Assembly: GCF_008033135.1 (NCBI RefSeq)
Contig: NZ_CP041335.1
Location: forward strand, 2,609,925-2,673,924
Length of the DNA stretch: 64,000 nucleotides
Reading direction: 5' to 3'
Origin: Chitinolyticbacter meiyuanensis
GTDB taxonomy: Bacteria; Pseudomonadota; Gammaproteobacteria; Burkholderiales; Chitinibacteraceae
This document shows, one piece after another, positions 37,186-48,032 of this stretch (position 1 is its first letter; each line of letters opens with the position of its first letter). A model generated the notes under the pieces. It searched no databases and was not told the origin of the DNA. It saw only the letters and a program-made list of their open reading frames with translations. The translations under genes were made by a program, and so were the position numbers.

Positions 37186-37740
37186 TCAGGCTTGGCTGGG
37201 CCGATGATTGTCCAGTGCGGACAGGATCTGTTCGGCAAGTTGTTCCGGCGTATGGCGCCCGTCGTTCTGGACCAGCACGTGCGGGTTGGTCGGCAGCTCG
37301 TAGGCGGGATTGAGGCCCACCACGTCATGCGAGGCGGTGTGGTCACTGTAGAAAGCGCGCCGCTCGAAGAGATGGTCTTCAGGCGCGACGATATAGATTT
37401 CACGGTAGCCGGCGATGTGATCGCGGTTCCACTGCCGCACGGCGTTGAACATCGAGACGGTAGCGCACACCACGTCCGCCCCCTGGTCCGCCAGCATCCT
37501 GCATAGCCGGGCATAGCACATGGCGAGGTGCCTGCGCTCCTCCACCGAATAGCCATGCTGGCCGCCGAACACCTCGCGCAAGCGGTCGCCGTCGAGCAAT
37601 ACCGCACGCCTGCCGGCTTCGAGCAAGCGCTGATGGAGCGCCGTGCCGATGGTGGTCTTGCCGGCCCCGGCAAGGCCGGTCACCCAGTACACATGGCCAG
37701 CTTGCTGCAGGCCGGCCTGCGCCATGATTGCGGCGCTCAC
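37186..37740 (-). CDS. APS-kinase-like kinase, probable CDP-amidate 3'-kinase (Cj1415-like)
   Basis: A 184-residue P-loop protein of the adenylylsulfate kinase family, with GLAGAGKTTIG (22-32) and LLDGDRLREVFGGQHGYS. True APS kinases usually read GLSGSGKST and DGDNVR. The changes in the P-loop and in DGDRLRE suggest another nucleotide substrate. Campylobacter Cj1415, once annotated as APS kinase, phosphorylates the 3'-hydroxyl of CDP-amidate. No other sulfate-assimilation gene is nearby except the cysQ-like one, which fits the phosphoramidate scheme equally well. The start overlaps the phosphorylase gene by 4 bases. Confidence 0.75.
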   Translation of the reverse strand: MSAAIMAQAGLQQAGHVYWVTGLAGAGKTTIGTALHQRLLEAGRRAVLLDGDRLREVFGGQHGYSVEERRHLAMCYARLCRMLADQGADVVCATVSMFNAVRQWNRDHIAGYREIYIVAPEDHLFERRAFYSDHTASHDVVGLNPAYELPTNPHVLVQNDGRHTPEQLAEQILSALDNHRPSQA

Positions 37741-38471
37741 GCGAACAACGCGCCCAGCACGCGCTCGATGCGCCCGATCGCCCCACGGAACGGTTCGGCC
37801 GAGGTCGACATGCTGATGTTGCGCTCGCTGTCGCCGATGCCGGCGGCAGCGTTGGAGACGAAGGCCAGCGCGGCGTAGGCGAGACCTGCCTCACGGGCGA
37901 GGATGGCTTCGGGCATGGCAGTCATGCCCACCATGTCGCCACCGTCGCCGGCAATGCGGCGGATCTCGGCCGCCGTTTCCAACCGTGGCCCCTGGCTGCA
38001 GGCATACACCCCCCCCGCAGTCACCGGTTCGTTCACCACCGCAGCGGCCTGCAGCAGTTGCTGGCGCAGCTTCTCGTCGTAAGGCTGGGTGAAGTCGGCA
38101 TGGACGAAGGGCGTGTTGCCCTCCTCGAAGAAGGTCTGGTTGCGACCCCAGGTGTAGTCGATGATCTGATCCGGCACCACCAACGTGCCTGGCGTCAGAT
38201 CAGCGCGGATGCCGCCCACCGACGCGATGGCGACCACGCGGCGCACCTTCATGTCGGCCAGCGCCCAGATGTTGGCGCGGTAGTTGATGCGGTGCGGCGG
38301 GATGGTATGGCCATAGCCGTGGCGGGCGATGAACACCACCTGGTGGCCGGCGATCTCGCCGAAGGTCAGCGCGCCCGAGGGCTCGCCATAGGGGGTGCGG
38401 ACCACCTGCCGGTGGGTCCGGGTGAAGTTGCCGAGTTGGGTAGCCCCGGTTCCGCCGATGATGGCGAGCAT
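37737..38471 (-). CDS. S-methyl-5'-thioinosine / 5'-methylthioadenosine phosphorylase family
   Basis: A 244-residue purine-nucleoside-phosphorylase-fold enzyme of the MTAP/MTIP group. It has LAIIGGTGATQLG at the start, IARHGYGHTIPPHRINYRAN (phosphate and nucleoside contacts), ASVGGIRADLTPGTLVVPDQIIDYT and GMTAMPEA, and ends in a region with NAAAGIG. The GMTAMPEA form and length resemble Pseudomonas S-methyl-5'-thioinosine phosphorylase. Such enzymes salvage methylthio-nucleosides from polyamine synthesis. It is the first gene of the overlapping glycan operon, with a good AGGAG site before its ATG. Its link to the rest is not obvious. Confidence 0.85.
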   Translation of the reverse strand: MLAIIGGTGATQLGNFTRTHRQVVRTPYGEPSGALTFGEIAGHQVVFIARHGYGHTIPPHRINYRANIWALADMKVRRVVAIASVGGIRADLTPGTLVVPDQIIDYTWGRNQTFFEEGNTPFVHADFTQPYDEKLRQQLLQAAAVVNEPVTAGGVYACSQGPRLETAAEIRRIAGDGGDMVGMTAMPEAILAREAGLAYAALAFVSNAAAGIGDSERNISMSTSAEPFRGAIGRIERVLGALFA

Positions 38472-38524
38472 GTCGGTCTCCTGCCAAGGGGCGTATTTGC
38501 TGAATCCTTGCCTGAATATAAGGC

Positions 38525-38559
38525 AAGAAAAAGGGGCGATGCCAGCACATCGCCCCTTT
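38525..38559 (-). terminator. Rho-independent terminator after galU
   Basis: Perfect 12-bp arms (38530-38541 and 38548-38559) with a 6-base loop are followed on the minus strand by TTTTTCTT. It ends galU transcription 24 bases past the stop and lies just before the glycan operon. Confidence 0.9.
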
Positions 38560-38582
38560 CATGACAAACCACTACGCCACGT

Positions 38583-39464
<882 letters not shown>

Positions 39465-39650
39465 CGTGATATCACCTTTGAGATCGGAAACCTTGAGAAG
39501 CCCCAGTCGCAGCGCAGCGCCGCAGACCTGATCGGCGTGACGCTGCGGCAAATCGTCCGGCCATTGCGATACGGCGGAGCGGCCGAGCCCGAGTGCCGCC
39601 GCCAGGCGAGTCTGGGAACCAAACAGCGAAATGGCATCGTTTTTACGCAT
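39465..39650 (-). CDS. Cro-like helix-turn-helix segment in frame with galU
   Basis: From an ATG at 39650 (or a TTG at 39686) the frame reads [20 protein letters not shown], then [15 protein letters not shown]. This is the pattern of short Cro/YdaS-type DNA-binding proteins. It runs 62 codons into the galU start with no stop codon. If translated it must yield an HTH-GalU fusion of about 355 residues, while galU also has its own ribosome-binding site. No clear ribosome-binding site is seen before 39650. A 9-bp-arm inverted repeat, a likely operator, lies 55-80 bases upstream. Confidence 0.6.
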
Positions 39651-39658
39651 GGCGTCAG

Positions 39659-39728
39659 TGTTCAACAAATTAAACCAACTCGTCAATCTCGTTTCGATGA
39701 CGAATTTTGTTCAATTAAATGAACAAAA
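39659..39728 (-). promoter_or_regulatory. AT-rich galU upstream region with inverted-repeat operator candidate
   Basis: The arms TTTTGTTCA (39705-39713) and TGAACAAAA (39720-39728) are perfect 9-bp complements around a 6-base spacer. An additional half-site TGTTCA lies at 39659-39664. The surrounding 100 bases are much richer in A+T than the flanking genes. The dyad and spacing suit a dimeric Cro-like repressor, presumably the HTH segment encoded just downstream. No strong -10/-35 pair could be fixed. Confidence 0.5.
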
Positions 39729-39894
39729 TACAAAACACAAAAGCGTAGTGTCGCGCCGAGCCCGGCTGTCAATGGTACGCGGCCAGTTCTTTTTCCTTTT
39801 CCCACAAGGACTTGCCGGGATTCACTGAAAAGCCTGTCCGCTGCAATCCTTCATCGAGCGCCTCCCACGACGGACTCGCGCCATCTTCCGGCCA

Positions 39895-39922
39895 AAGTAA
39901 AAAGGCGGCCAGACGGCCGCCT
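39895..39922 (-). terminator. Rho-independent terminator after ligA
   Basis: 8-bp arms AGGCGGCC (39903-39910) and its complement (39915-39922) with a 4-base loop are followed on the minus strand by TTTTTAC. It lies 22 bases past the ligA stop. Confidence 0.8.
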
Positions 39923-39943
39923 AGGCAGGACCGGTGACAGGGA

Positions 39944-42358
<2,415 letters not shown>

Positions 42359-42655
42359 TCACACCGGCACATTGAGTTCGGGAAAAGCCTTGCGCCACTG
42401 CCAGATCTCGACACCGGCACGCAGTCCGCACAGCCAGAACGGATCGCTCGCCAGCAGCTCGCGGATCTGGGCTGCGCTGTCCGCCTCGACGATCCACAGC
42501 CCGCCCTCGGCGACTTCCTGCCCATCAGGCCACAGCGAGCCGGCGGCCAGCACTTGCGCGGCATGCTGGTGCAGCCAGCCTAAGTGCGCCTCCAGATGTT
42601 CGCGGCGCAACACCGCGGTGTCGGGGTTATCGCGAAACTGCACGATGTAACGCAT
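42359..42655 (-). CDS. YciI-family protein
   Basis: A 98-residue ferredoxin-like-fold protein starting MRYIVQFRDN. Family positions are visible in REHLEAHLGWL, LAAGSLWPDGQ and DPFWLCGL. YciI-like proteins are small dimers of unclear enzymatic function with a conserved His-Asp pair. It lies between zipA and ligA with a 24-base gap to ligA and may be cotranscribed with it. Confidence 0.75.
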   Translation of the reverse strand: MRYIVQFRDNPDTAVLRREHLEAHLGWLHQHAAQVLAAGSLWPDGQEVAEGGLWIVEADSAAQIRELLASDPFWLCGLRAGVEIWQWRKAFPELNVPV

Positions 42656-42672
42656 GGCTTTCCTCAAAACGA

Positions 42673-42698
42673 ACACGCCGCTGCGAACAGCGGCGTGT
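42673..42698 (-). terminator. Terminator-like stem after zipA
   Basis: 10-bp arms (42673-42682 and 42689-42698) with a 6-base loop lie directly past the zipA stop. The minus-strand continuation TCGTTTTG has only a short T tract, so termination is probably partial. Confidence 0.6.
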
Positions 42699-42717
42699 AA
42701 GGTGTGTGTCGAACGCC

Positions 42718-43848
42718 TTAGGCGAACAGCCGCAGCGCCGCCACCGAGCCCGGCGCGATGCCGCGGTCGTCCATGCGTGCGTAGAGCTGGCCGAGCTGGC
42801 GGCGGATGTTGTCGAGGCTGGCGGCAGTCAGCGCGCGGCCGTTGTCGTCGACCAGATTGGCGCCAAGGCTGCCGGCCAGTTGCTGCGCGAAATCGCTCAG
42901 ATAGTCGAACACCGCAAGGCCGCCGGCCACGCGCGGCACGTCGAACAGCAGCGTCAGCGCCTCGCTGGTATTGCCGAGCGGCTTCTGCTCCTGGTTGGCC
43001 AGCGTGAACAGCGTCTTGCCCGAATCGCTGCGGTAGGCCCAGCCTTCGTTGGTGCGCACAAGGCCCGATTGCTCGGCAAGCTGCCGGACCTTCTCCATCG
43101 GGAACGGACGACCTTCGCCGACCAGGTTGAGGCCGATCAATACATCGACCGAGGCGCAGAATTCGTCGAGCTCGCGCGCAGCCGACAATTTGCCGGAGCG
43201 CTGCGGGAAGGTGGCAATCGCCTCGTGCTCGTCGGCGAACTGCTGTACCGCCATGCAGAAAGCATTGAGCTGTTCGGCCGACAGCGGGCCCTGGCGGTCC
43301 GCCAGCTGCAGGCCAACGCGCAGTTCGGTGTATTCGGCGCTGCTGGCACTGCTGACCGCCTCCCAGTGCCCCTCGGTGGTCAGGCCGATCGCCTGCACGC
43401 GCTTGGGTGCGGCAAACGGTGGCACAGCGCGGGGGGGAATGTGATCACGGGCATGCACTTCGGCCACGAAATCGATGCCCGGATCGAGCAGGCTTTCCGA
43501 CAACGCATCGCCATCGTCGTCTTCATCCCGGGCAAATACCGGCTGCGGTGCAGGTGCTGCGCGCGATTCGGATCGGACTTCAGCACGTGGCTCAGCGCGG
43601 ATCGGCGCTTCGTCGGCCGGCAGTTCCAGCCGGGCCGGAGCGTCATCGTCGGCATCGAGCGCCGGCTCGAAGCGCTCGCCACTGCGCACCATGTTGCGCG
43701 GCGCCTCCATCAGCACGTCCGGCTGGTTGCGGGCGAAGGCCTGTTGTGTACGCTTGCGGTAGCGGTATTCCTGCCACCAGTTGAAGGCGTAGACAGCAGC
43801 GACGATGCCGCCGGCTGCGATCAACGATCCGAGTTGCAAGTCTGTCAT
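42718..43848 (-). CDS. zipA: Cell division protein ZipA
   Basis: A 376-residue protein that tethers FtsZ to the inner membrane. It has one N-terminal membrane helix (residues about 6-22, LGSLIAAGGIVAAVYAF), a basic patch, an acidic Pro/Ala-rich linker (about 60-150) and a C-terminal FtsZ-binding domain (about 220-370). The C-terminal domain is recognisable from GRPFPMEKVRQLAEQSGL, LFDVPRVAGGLAVFDYLSDFAQQLAGSLGANLVDDNGRALT and the ending region. Its place between smc and ligA is the standard one. Confidence 0.92.
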   Translation of the reverse strand: MTDLQLGSLIAAGGIVAAVYAFNWWQEYRYRKRTQQAFARNQPDVLMEAPRNMVRSGERFEPALDADDDAPARLELPADEAPIRAEPRAEVRSESRAAPAPQPVFARDEDDDGDALSESLLDPGIDFVAEVHARDHIPPRAVPPFAAPKRVQAIGLTTEGHWEAVSSASSAEYTELRVGLQLADRQGPLSAEQLNAFCMAVQQFADEHEAIATFPQRSGKLSAARELDEFCASVDVLIGLNLVGEGRPFPMEKVRQLAEQSGLVRTNEGWAYRSDSGKTLFTLANQEQKPLGNTSEALTLLFDVPRVAGGLAVFDYLSDFAQQLAGSLGANLVDDNGRALTAASLDNIRRQLGQLYARMDDRGIAPGSVAALRLFA

Positions 43849-43958
43849 GGGCGGTCTTGGGTGCGGGCCGGCGCCATGCGCCAGCCGTATTCATCAGGTA
43901 TGGGCTGCATTCAAACACAAGCGGCGTACCGCTTCCAAGCGTTGATTGGCGCCGCGCT

Positions 43959-44417
43959 TCACCAGCGGCACTCCAGCCGGTCCGCCGCGCGCGGCGCAAT
44001 CGCGATATCGGCGAAGATAGAACGGGTGCCCAGCTGCCGCAAGGCGACCTGCGCCGACGGCCAGTCGGCGGCTGGGCCAACGAAGACCACGGTGCGACCA
44101 ACACCAACCGCAGGCGGTTCCGCCGCGCGCTGCAGCAAGGCCACGGTCTTGGCGGGATCGAGTGCACCGAGCACCAACGGCTTGCCAGCGACCAACAATT
44201 GCGCACGCAGATCAGCCACTTCCTGCTCGTTCAGCTCCAGCGCCGCGGTAATCAGCATGCCGTCGTGTTCCTCATGCTGCGGCACCTTGGCTTCCGCCAG
44301 CGCTTCCATGCCGCGCGCGAAGTAGCGCGACAGCTCCGCGCAGGGGTCGTTGCCTGCCCGCGCCAGCAATGGCCAGGCGCACAGGCAGACCAACATCCAT
44401 TTCAGCGCGCGCTTCAT
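43959..44417 (-). CDS. Small exported protein of unknown function between smc and zipA
   Basis: A 152-residue protein with a clear signal peptide (MKRALKWMLVCLCAWPLLARAG, cleavage near residue 21). The mature part has two Cys-poor alpha/beta segments, including LITAALELNEQEVADLRAQLL and VGVGRTVVFVGPAADWPSAQVAL. I recognise no family. Its ATG overlaps the smc stop by 4 bases, so it is translationally coupled to smc. The start at 44417 is chosen because the longer frame lies inside smc. Confidence 0.7.
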   Translation of the reverse strand: MKRALKWMLVCLCAWPLLARAGNDPCAELSRYFARGMEALAEAKVPQHEEHDGMLITAALELNEQEVADLRAQLLVAGKPLVLGALDPAKTVALLQRAAEPPAVGVGRTVVFVGPAADWPSAQVALRQLGTRSIFADIAIAPRAADRLECRW

Positions 44418-47400
44418 GCCGTCGCCGTCTCCCGCATGGCCATCGCCTGTTCGATATCGACCGCCACCACGCGCGATACGCCCTGCTCCTGCATGGTGAC
44501 GCCAACGAGCTGGGTCGCCATTTCCATCGTCAGCCGGTTGTGGCTGATGTAAAGGAACTGCGTGCGCTCGGCCATTTTCTTCACTAGGCTGCAAAAGCGC
44601 AGCGTGTTGGCGTCATCGAGCGGCGCGTCGACCTCGTCCAGCAAGCAGAACGGCGCGGGATTCAGCCTGAACAGCGCGAACACCAGGCTCAGTGCCGTCA
44701 GCGCCTTCTCGCCGCCCGAGAGCAGGTGAATGGTGCTGTTCTTCTTGCCCGGCGGCTGCGCCATGATCGCAAGGCCCGCATCGAGGATCTCGTCGCCGGT
44801 GAGCACGAGTTCAGCGTGGCCGCCGCCGAACAGCGTGGGAAACAGCTCCTGCAGATTGCCGTTCACCGTGTCGTAGGTTTGCTGCAGCAGCGCGCGCGTT
44901 TCGCGGTCGATGCGGCGGATGGCGTTTTCCAGCGTCTCGATCGCTTCCAGCAGATCGGCCGATTGCGCATCGAGATAGGTCTTGCGCTCGCGTGCCGCGT
45001 TCAGTTCTTCCAGTGCAGCGAGGTTGACGGCGCCGAGGCCCGAGATGGCCTGGGTCAGCCGGCCGATCTCGGCAACGAGGCTGCCCACCTTGAGCCCGGC
45101 GCCAAGTTTCTCACGCAGCGCATCCTCATTCGCCTCAGCCTCCGTCAGCTCCTGGGCGTAGCGCTCGGCGGCAAGGCGCGCCTCCTGTTCCTTCAACCGC
45201 TGTGTATTCACCGCCTCGCGTGCCGGCTCCAGCGTCGCCTCGATCCGTTGCTTGTCGGCCTCGCGCTCGCGCAGCTGGTTGGTCAGGTGATTGAGCGCAT
45301 CGCGCGCTGCGGCAAGCGCGCGCTCCTTCTCGCTGCGTTCGTTCACCGCGTCCTGGAAGCCGACATCGAACTGGCCCTCATCGACGCCTTCGAGCTCCAG
45401 TACCAATGTCTCGGCCCGCTCCAGCAGCCGTTCACGTTGCGCGCCAAGGTCACCGTCGCGCCGCGCCAATTCGGCGAGGCGCTGCTCGGCAGTCTGCACG
45501 GCGAAGCGCGCCTCCTGCGCGCGGCGTTCAGCCTGGCGCAATCGGCTACGCTGCAGCTCGCAGGCGGTTTCCATCTCGGTGCGCGCGAGCTTGGCGTTAT
45601 TCAGCGCTTCCTCCAGCGGCAACAGCTCGTCGTCGGCGACGATGCGCGTCTCATCAAACTCGCGCTGCGCCGCGGTCTCGTCGGCCAGCTGCTGGCCCAG
45701 TTGCGCCAGCTCATCGACCAGCGCCTGCCGGCGCCGGGCGGCCTGCTGTTGCGCCTCGTCACGCCGCGCCAGATCGCGCTCCAGCTGCGCCAGTTGCTGT
45801 TGCTGTGCCTGCAAACGCTGGCGGGTGTCGCGCAAGCCGGTTTCCAGCGTGGCCAGACGCTGCGCCGCTGTGGCGTGACCAGCATCGTGCTCGGCCCGTT
45901 GCGGCTGCAATTCGGCCAGCTGGGCGCGGATGTCGTCGAGCTCGCGCCGCCGCGCCAGCTGGCCGGCCAATGCGCCACCACTGCCGTGAAAGCGCACGCT
46001 GGCCGTAGTGATGACATGCCCTTGCGGCGTGATCAGCGATTGCCCGACCGCCAGCGCGGCGCGCTGCTGCCAGGCCGCTGCCAGATCCGGGACGGTGGCG
46101 ATGCCAACGAGCCAAGCATCGAGCGCTGCGGCAACCGTGGCATTCGGGCACTGCACCTTGGCGCGCAGGCCATCCACCACTGCATTGGCTGGGCCTGGCA
46201 GTGCCAGCGTGATGGCACCGGGTGCGGCCGTCTCAGGCGTCACCTTGGCCAGCCGCGCCTGCAGCCGCTCACCCAACGCGGCCTCGACCGCGGTCTCCCA
46301 GCCTGGCTCGACGGTGATGGCGTCGAGCACCGTTGCAGCATCCGCCAGTTGTTCGGCGGCCAGCCAGTCAGCGAGCGCGCCAGCATCGTCGACCTGCGCG
46401 AGCTCGGCCAGCGCCTGTTCCCGTGCGGTCAGCTGCGCCAGTTGCAGCGTCAACTGCGCGCGTGCGTCGCCCAAGCGTTTCACTTCGGCGCGAGCGGCTT
46501 CCAGCGCCGCTTCGCCATCTTCCAGCGCCAGCGTGCCAGCCTCGACCGCCAGCAACAATTCTTCGCGCAGCAATGCGGTATCGTCGTCCTCCGCCTCCGC
46601 AGGTAGCTGCGCGGCCTCGGCGCGCAGCCGTGTCTGGCGCTGCGTCAGTTGCTGCGCGTTGCGCTCGTGCTGCTGCGCCTGCTGGCGTGCGAGCTGGACC
46701 GCATTGCGCGTGGTGGCGAGGCGGTCGCGCAGGCTGGCCCATTCGTCGTTGGCCTGTGCCAGCGCCGTTTCCAGCTCCGGCAGACGCTGCGTTTCCTCGT
46801 CGAGCGACATGGCCGCCTCTTCAGCGGCGTATTGCGCTTCCTCGCGCTTGCCCTGCCATTCTTCGAGCTCGCTACCGGCGGCTTGGCCCTGGGCATCGAG
46901 CCTTGAGAGCTCGGTGCGGGCCTCATTCAGCTGTTGCGTCAGCCGCTCACGCGTCTGTCGCAGATGCAGCAGCTGCTGCTCCAAACGAGCGACGGCGGCA
47001 TTGGCGTCATACAGCGTGGCCTGCGCCTCATGCACCGCGTCAGTCGCGCCATAGTGCGCCTCGCGCTGTGCCTCGATGGTGGCTTCGAGCGATCGCAGCT
47101 CGGCCAGTTGGGCCTCGAGCGCATTCTGCGCAACATCGATGGCGCGGCGGGCGGCCTCCACCTCGCGTGCGGCGTCGAGCTTGCGCTGCAGCGCCAGGAG
47201 ATTCTGCTTCTCGGTGATCGCATCCTTGATGCGGTTGTATTCGGCGGCGACCTCGGCCTGCGTCTCCAGCTTGCCGATCTGCTTGTCGAGCTCGGTGACG
47301 ATGTCGTGCACCCGGTCGAGGTTGTCGCGCGTATCGGCAAGCCGGGTCTCGGTCTCGCGGCGGCGTTCCTTGTACTTGGAAACGCCGGCGGCCTCTTCGA

Positions 47401-47890
47401 GGAAGTGCCGCAGCTCCTCGGGCTTGGCCTCGATGATGCGGCTGATCATGCCCTGCTCGATGATGGCGTAGCCGCCCTTGCCGACGCCGGTGCCGAGGAA
47501 CAGGTCGGTGATATCCCGGCGACGCACCTGCAGGTTGTTGATGTAGTACGACGACTCGCCCTGGCGGGTGAGCACGCGCTTGATGGCGATCTCGGCGTAC
47601 TGCCCCCACTGCCCGGCGGCAAGGCCCGCGGCGTTGTCGAACACCAGCTCGACCGAGGCGCGGCTCACCGGCTTGCGACTGCCAGAGCCATTGAAGATCA
47701 CGTCCTGCATCGATTCGCCGCGCAACTGCTTGGCGGAGGACTCGCCCAGCACCCAGCGCACCGCGTCGATCACGTTGGATTTGCCACAACCGTTGGGCCC
47801 GCAGATCGCCACGAGCTGGCCCGGTACGTGCACCGTGGTCGGATCGACGAAGGATTTGAAGCCGGCAAGCTTGAGGTGGGTAAGACGCAC
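44414..47890 (-). CDS. smc: Chromosome segregation protein SMC
   Basis: A 1158-residue condensin ATPase. The N-terminal head contains Walker A GPNGCGKS (31-38) and the Q-loop region. Two long coiled coils flank a central hinge (about residues 500-650, with AVEAALGERLQARLAKVTPE). The C-terminal head has the ABC signature LLSGGEKALTALSL and Walker B FCLLDEVDAPLDD. A GTG at 47890 giving MRLTHLKLAGFKSFVDPT is the natural SMC start; the frame stays open for 29 codons upstream. The coiled coils are unusually rich in Gln, Ala and Arg. Confidence 0.96.
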   Translation of the reverse strand: MRLTHLKLAGFKSFVDPTTVHVPGQLVAICGPNGCGKSNVIDAVRWVLGESSAKQLRGESMQDVIFNGSGSRKPVSRASVELVFDNAAGLAAGQWGQYAEIAIKRVLTRQGESSYYINNLQVRRRDITDLFLGTGVGKGGYAIIEQGMISRIIEAKPEELRHFLEEAAGVSKYKERRRETETRLADTRDNLDRVHDIVTELDKQIGKLETQAEVAAEYNRIKDAITEKQNLLALQRKLDAAREVEAARRAIDVAQNALEAQLAELRSLEATIEAQREAHYGATDAVHEAQATLYDANAAVARLEQQLLHLRQTRERLTQQLNEARTELSRLDAQGQAAGSELEEWQGKREEAQYAAEEAAMSLDEETQRLPELETALAQANDEWASLRDRLATTRNAVQLARQQAQQHERNAQQLTQRQTRLRAEAAQLPAEAEDDDTALLREELLLAVEAGTLALEDGEAALEAARAEVKRLGDARAQLTLQLAQLTAREQALAELAQVDDAGALADWLAAEQLADAATVLDAITVEPGWETAVEAALGERLQARLAKVTPETAAPGAITLALPGPANAVVDGLRAKVQCPNATVAAALDAWLVGIATVPDLAAAWQQRAALAVGQSLITPQGHVITTASVRFHGSGGALAGQLARRRELDDIRAQLAELQPQRAEHDAGHATAAQRLATLETGLRDTRQRLQAQQQQLAQLERDLARRDEAQQQAARRRQALVDELAQLGQQLADETAAQREFDETRIVADDELLPLEEALNNAKLARTEMETACELQRSRLRQAERRAQEARFAVQTAEQRLAELARRDGDLGAQRERLLERAETLVLELEGVDEGQFDVGFQDAVNERSEKERALAAARDALNHLTNQLREREADKQRIEATLEPAREAVNTQRLKEQEARLAAERYAQELTEAEANEDALREKLGAGLKVGSLVAEIGRLTQAISGLGAVNLAALEELNAARERKTYLDAQSADLLEAIETLENAIRRIDRETRALLQQTYDTVNGNLQELFPTLFGGGHAELVLTGDEILDAGLAIMAQPPGKKNSTIHLLSGGEKALTALSLVFALFRLNPAPFCLLDEVDAPLDDANTLRFCSLVKKMAERTQFLYISHNRLTMEMATQLVGVTMQEQGVSRVVAVDIEQAMAMRETATA

Positions 47891-47978
47891 GGAGCGGATC
47901 GCGAAATCGGTTGCGCCGATTGTAACGGCAGCGTGACGGCAGGCCCAGCACCCGGCGTCGGTGCGCACGCGTTGCAAC

Positions 47979-48010
47979 GAAAAAGCCGGGCAGGATTGCT
48001 CCCGCCCGGC
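47979..48010 (-). terminator. Rho-independent terminator after the GH18 chitinase
   Basis: 11-base arms (47985-47995 and 48000-48010, one G-U pair) with a 4-base loop are followed on the minus strand by CTTTTTCG. It lies 23 bases past the chitinase stop. Confidence 0.85.
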
Positions 48011-48032
48011 CTCGTCGGTGTGGATCAGCCGA

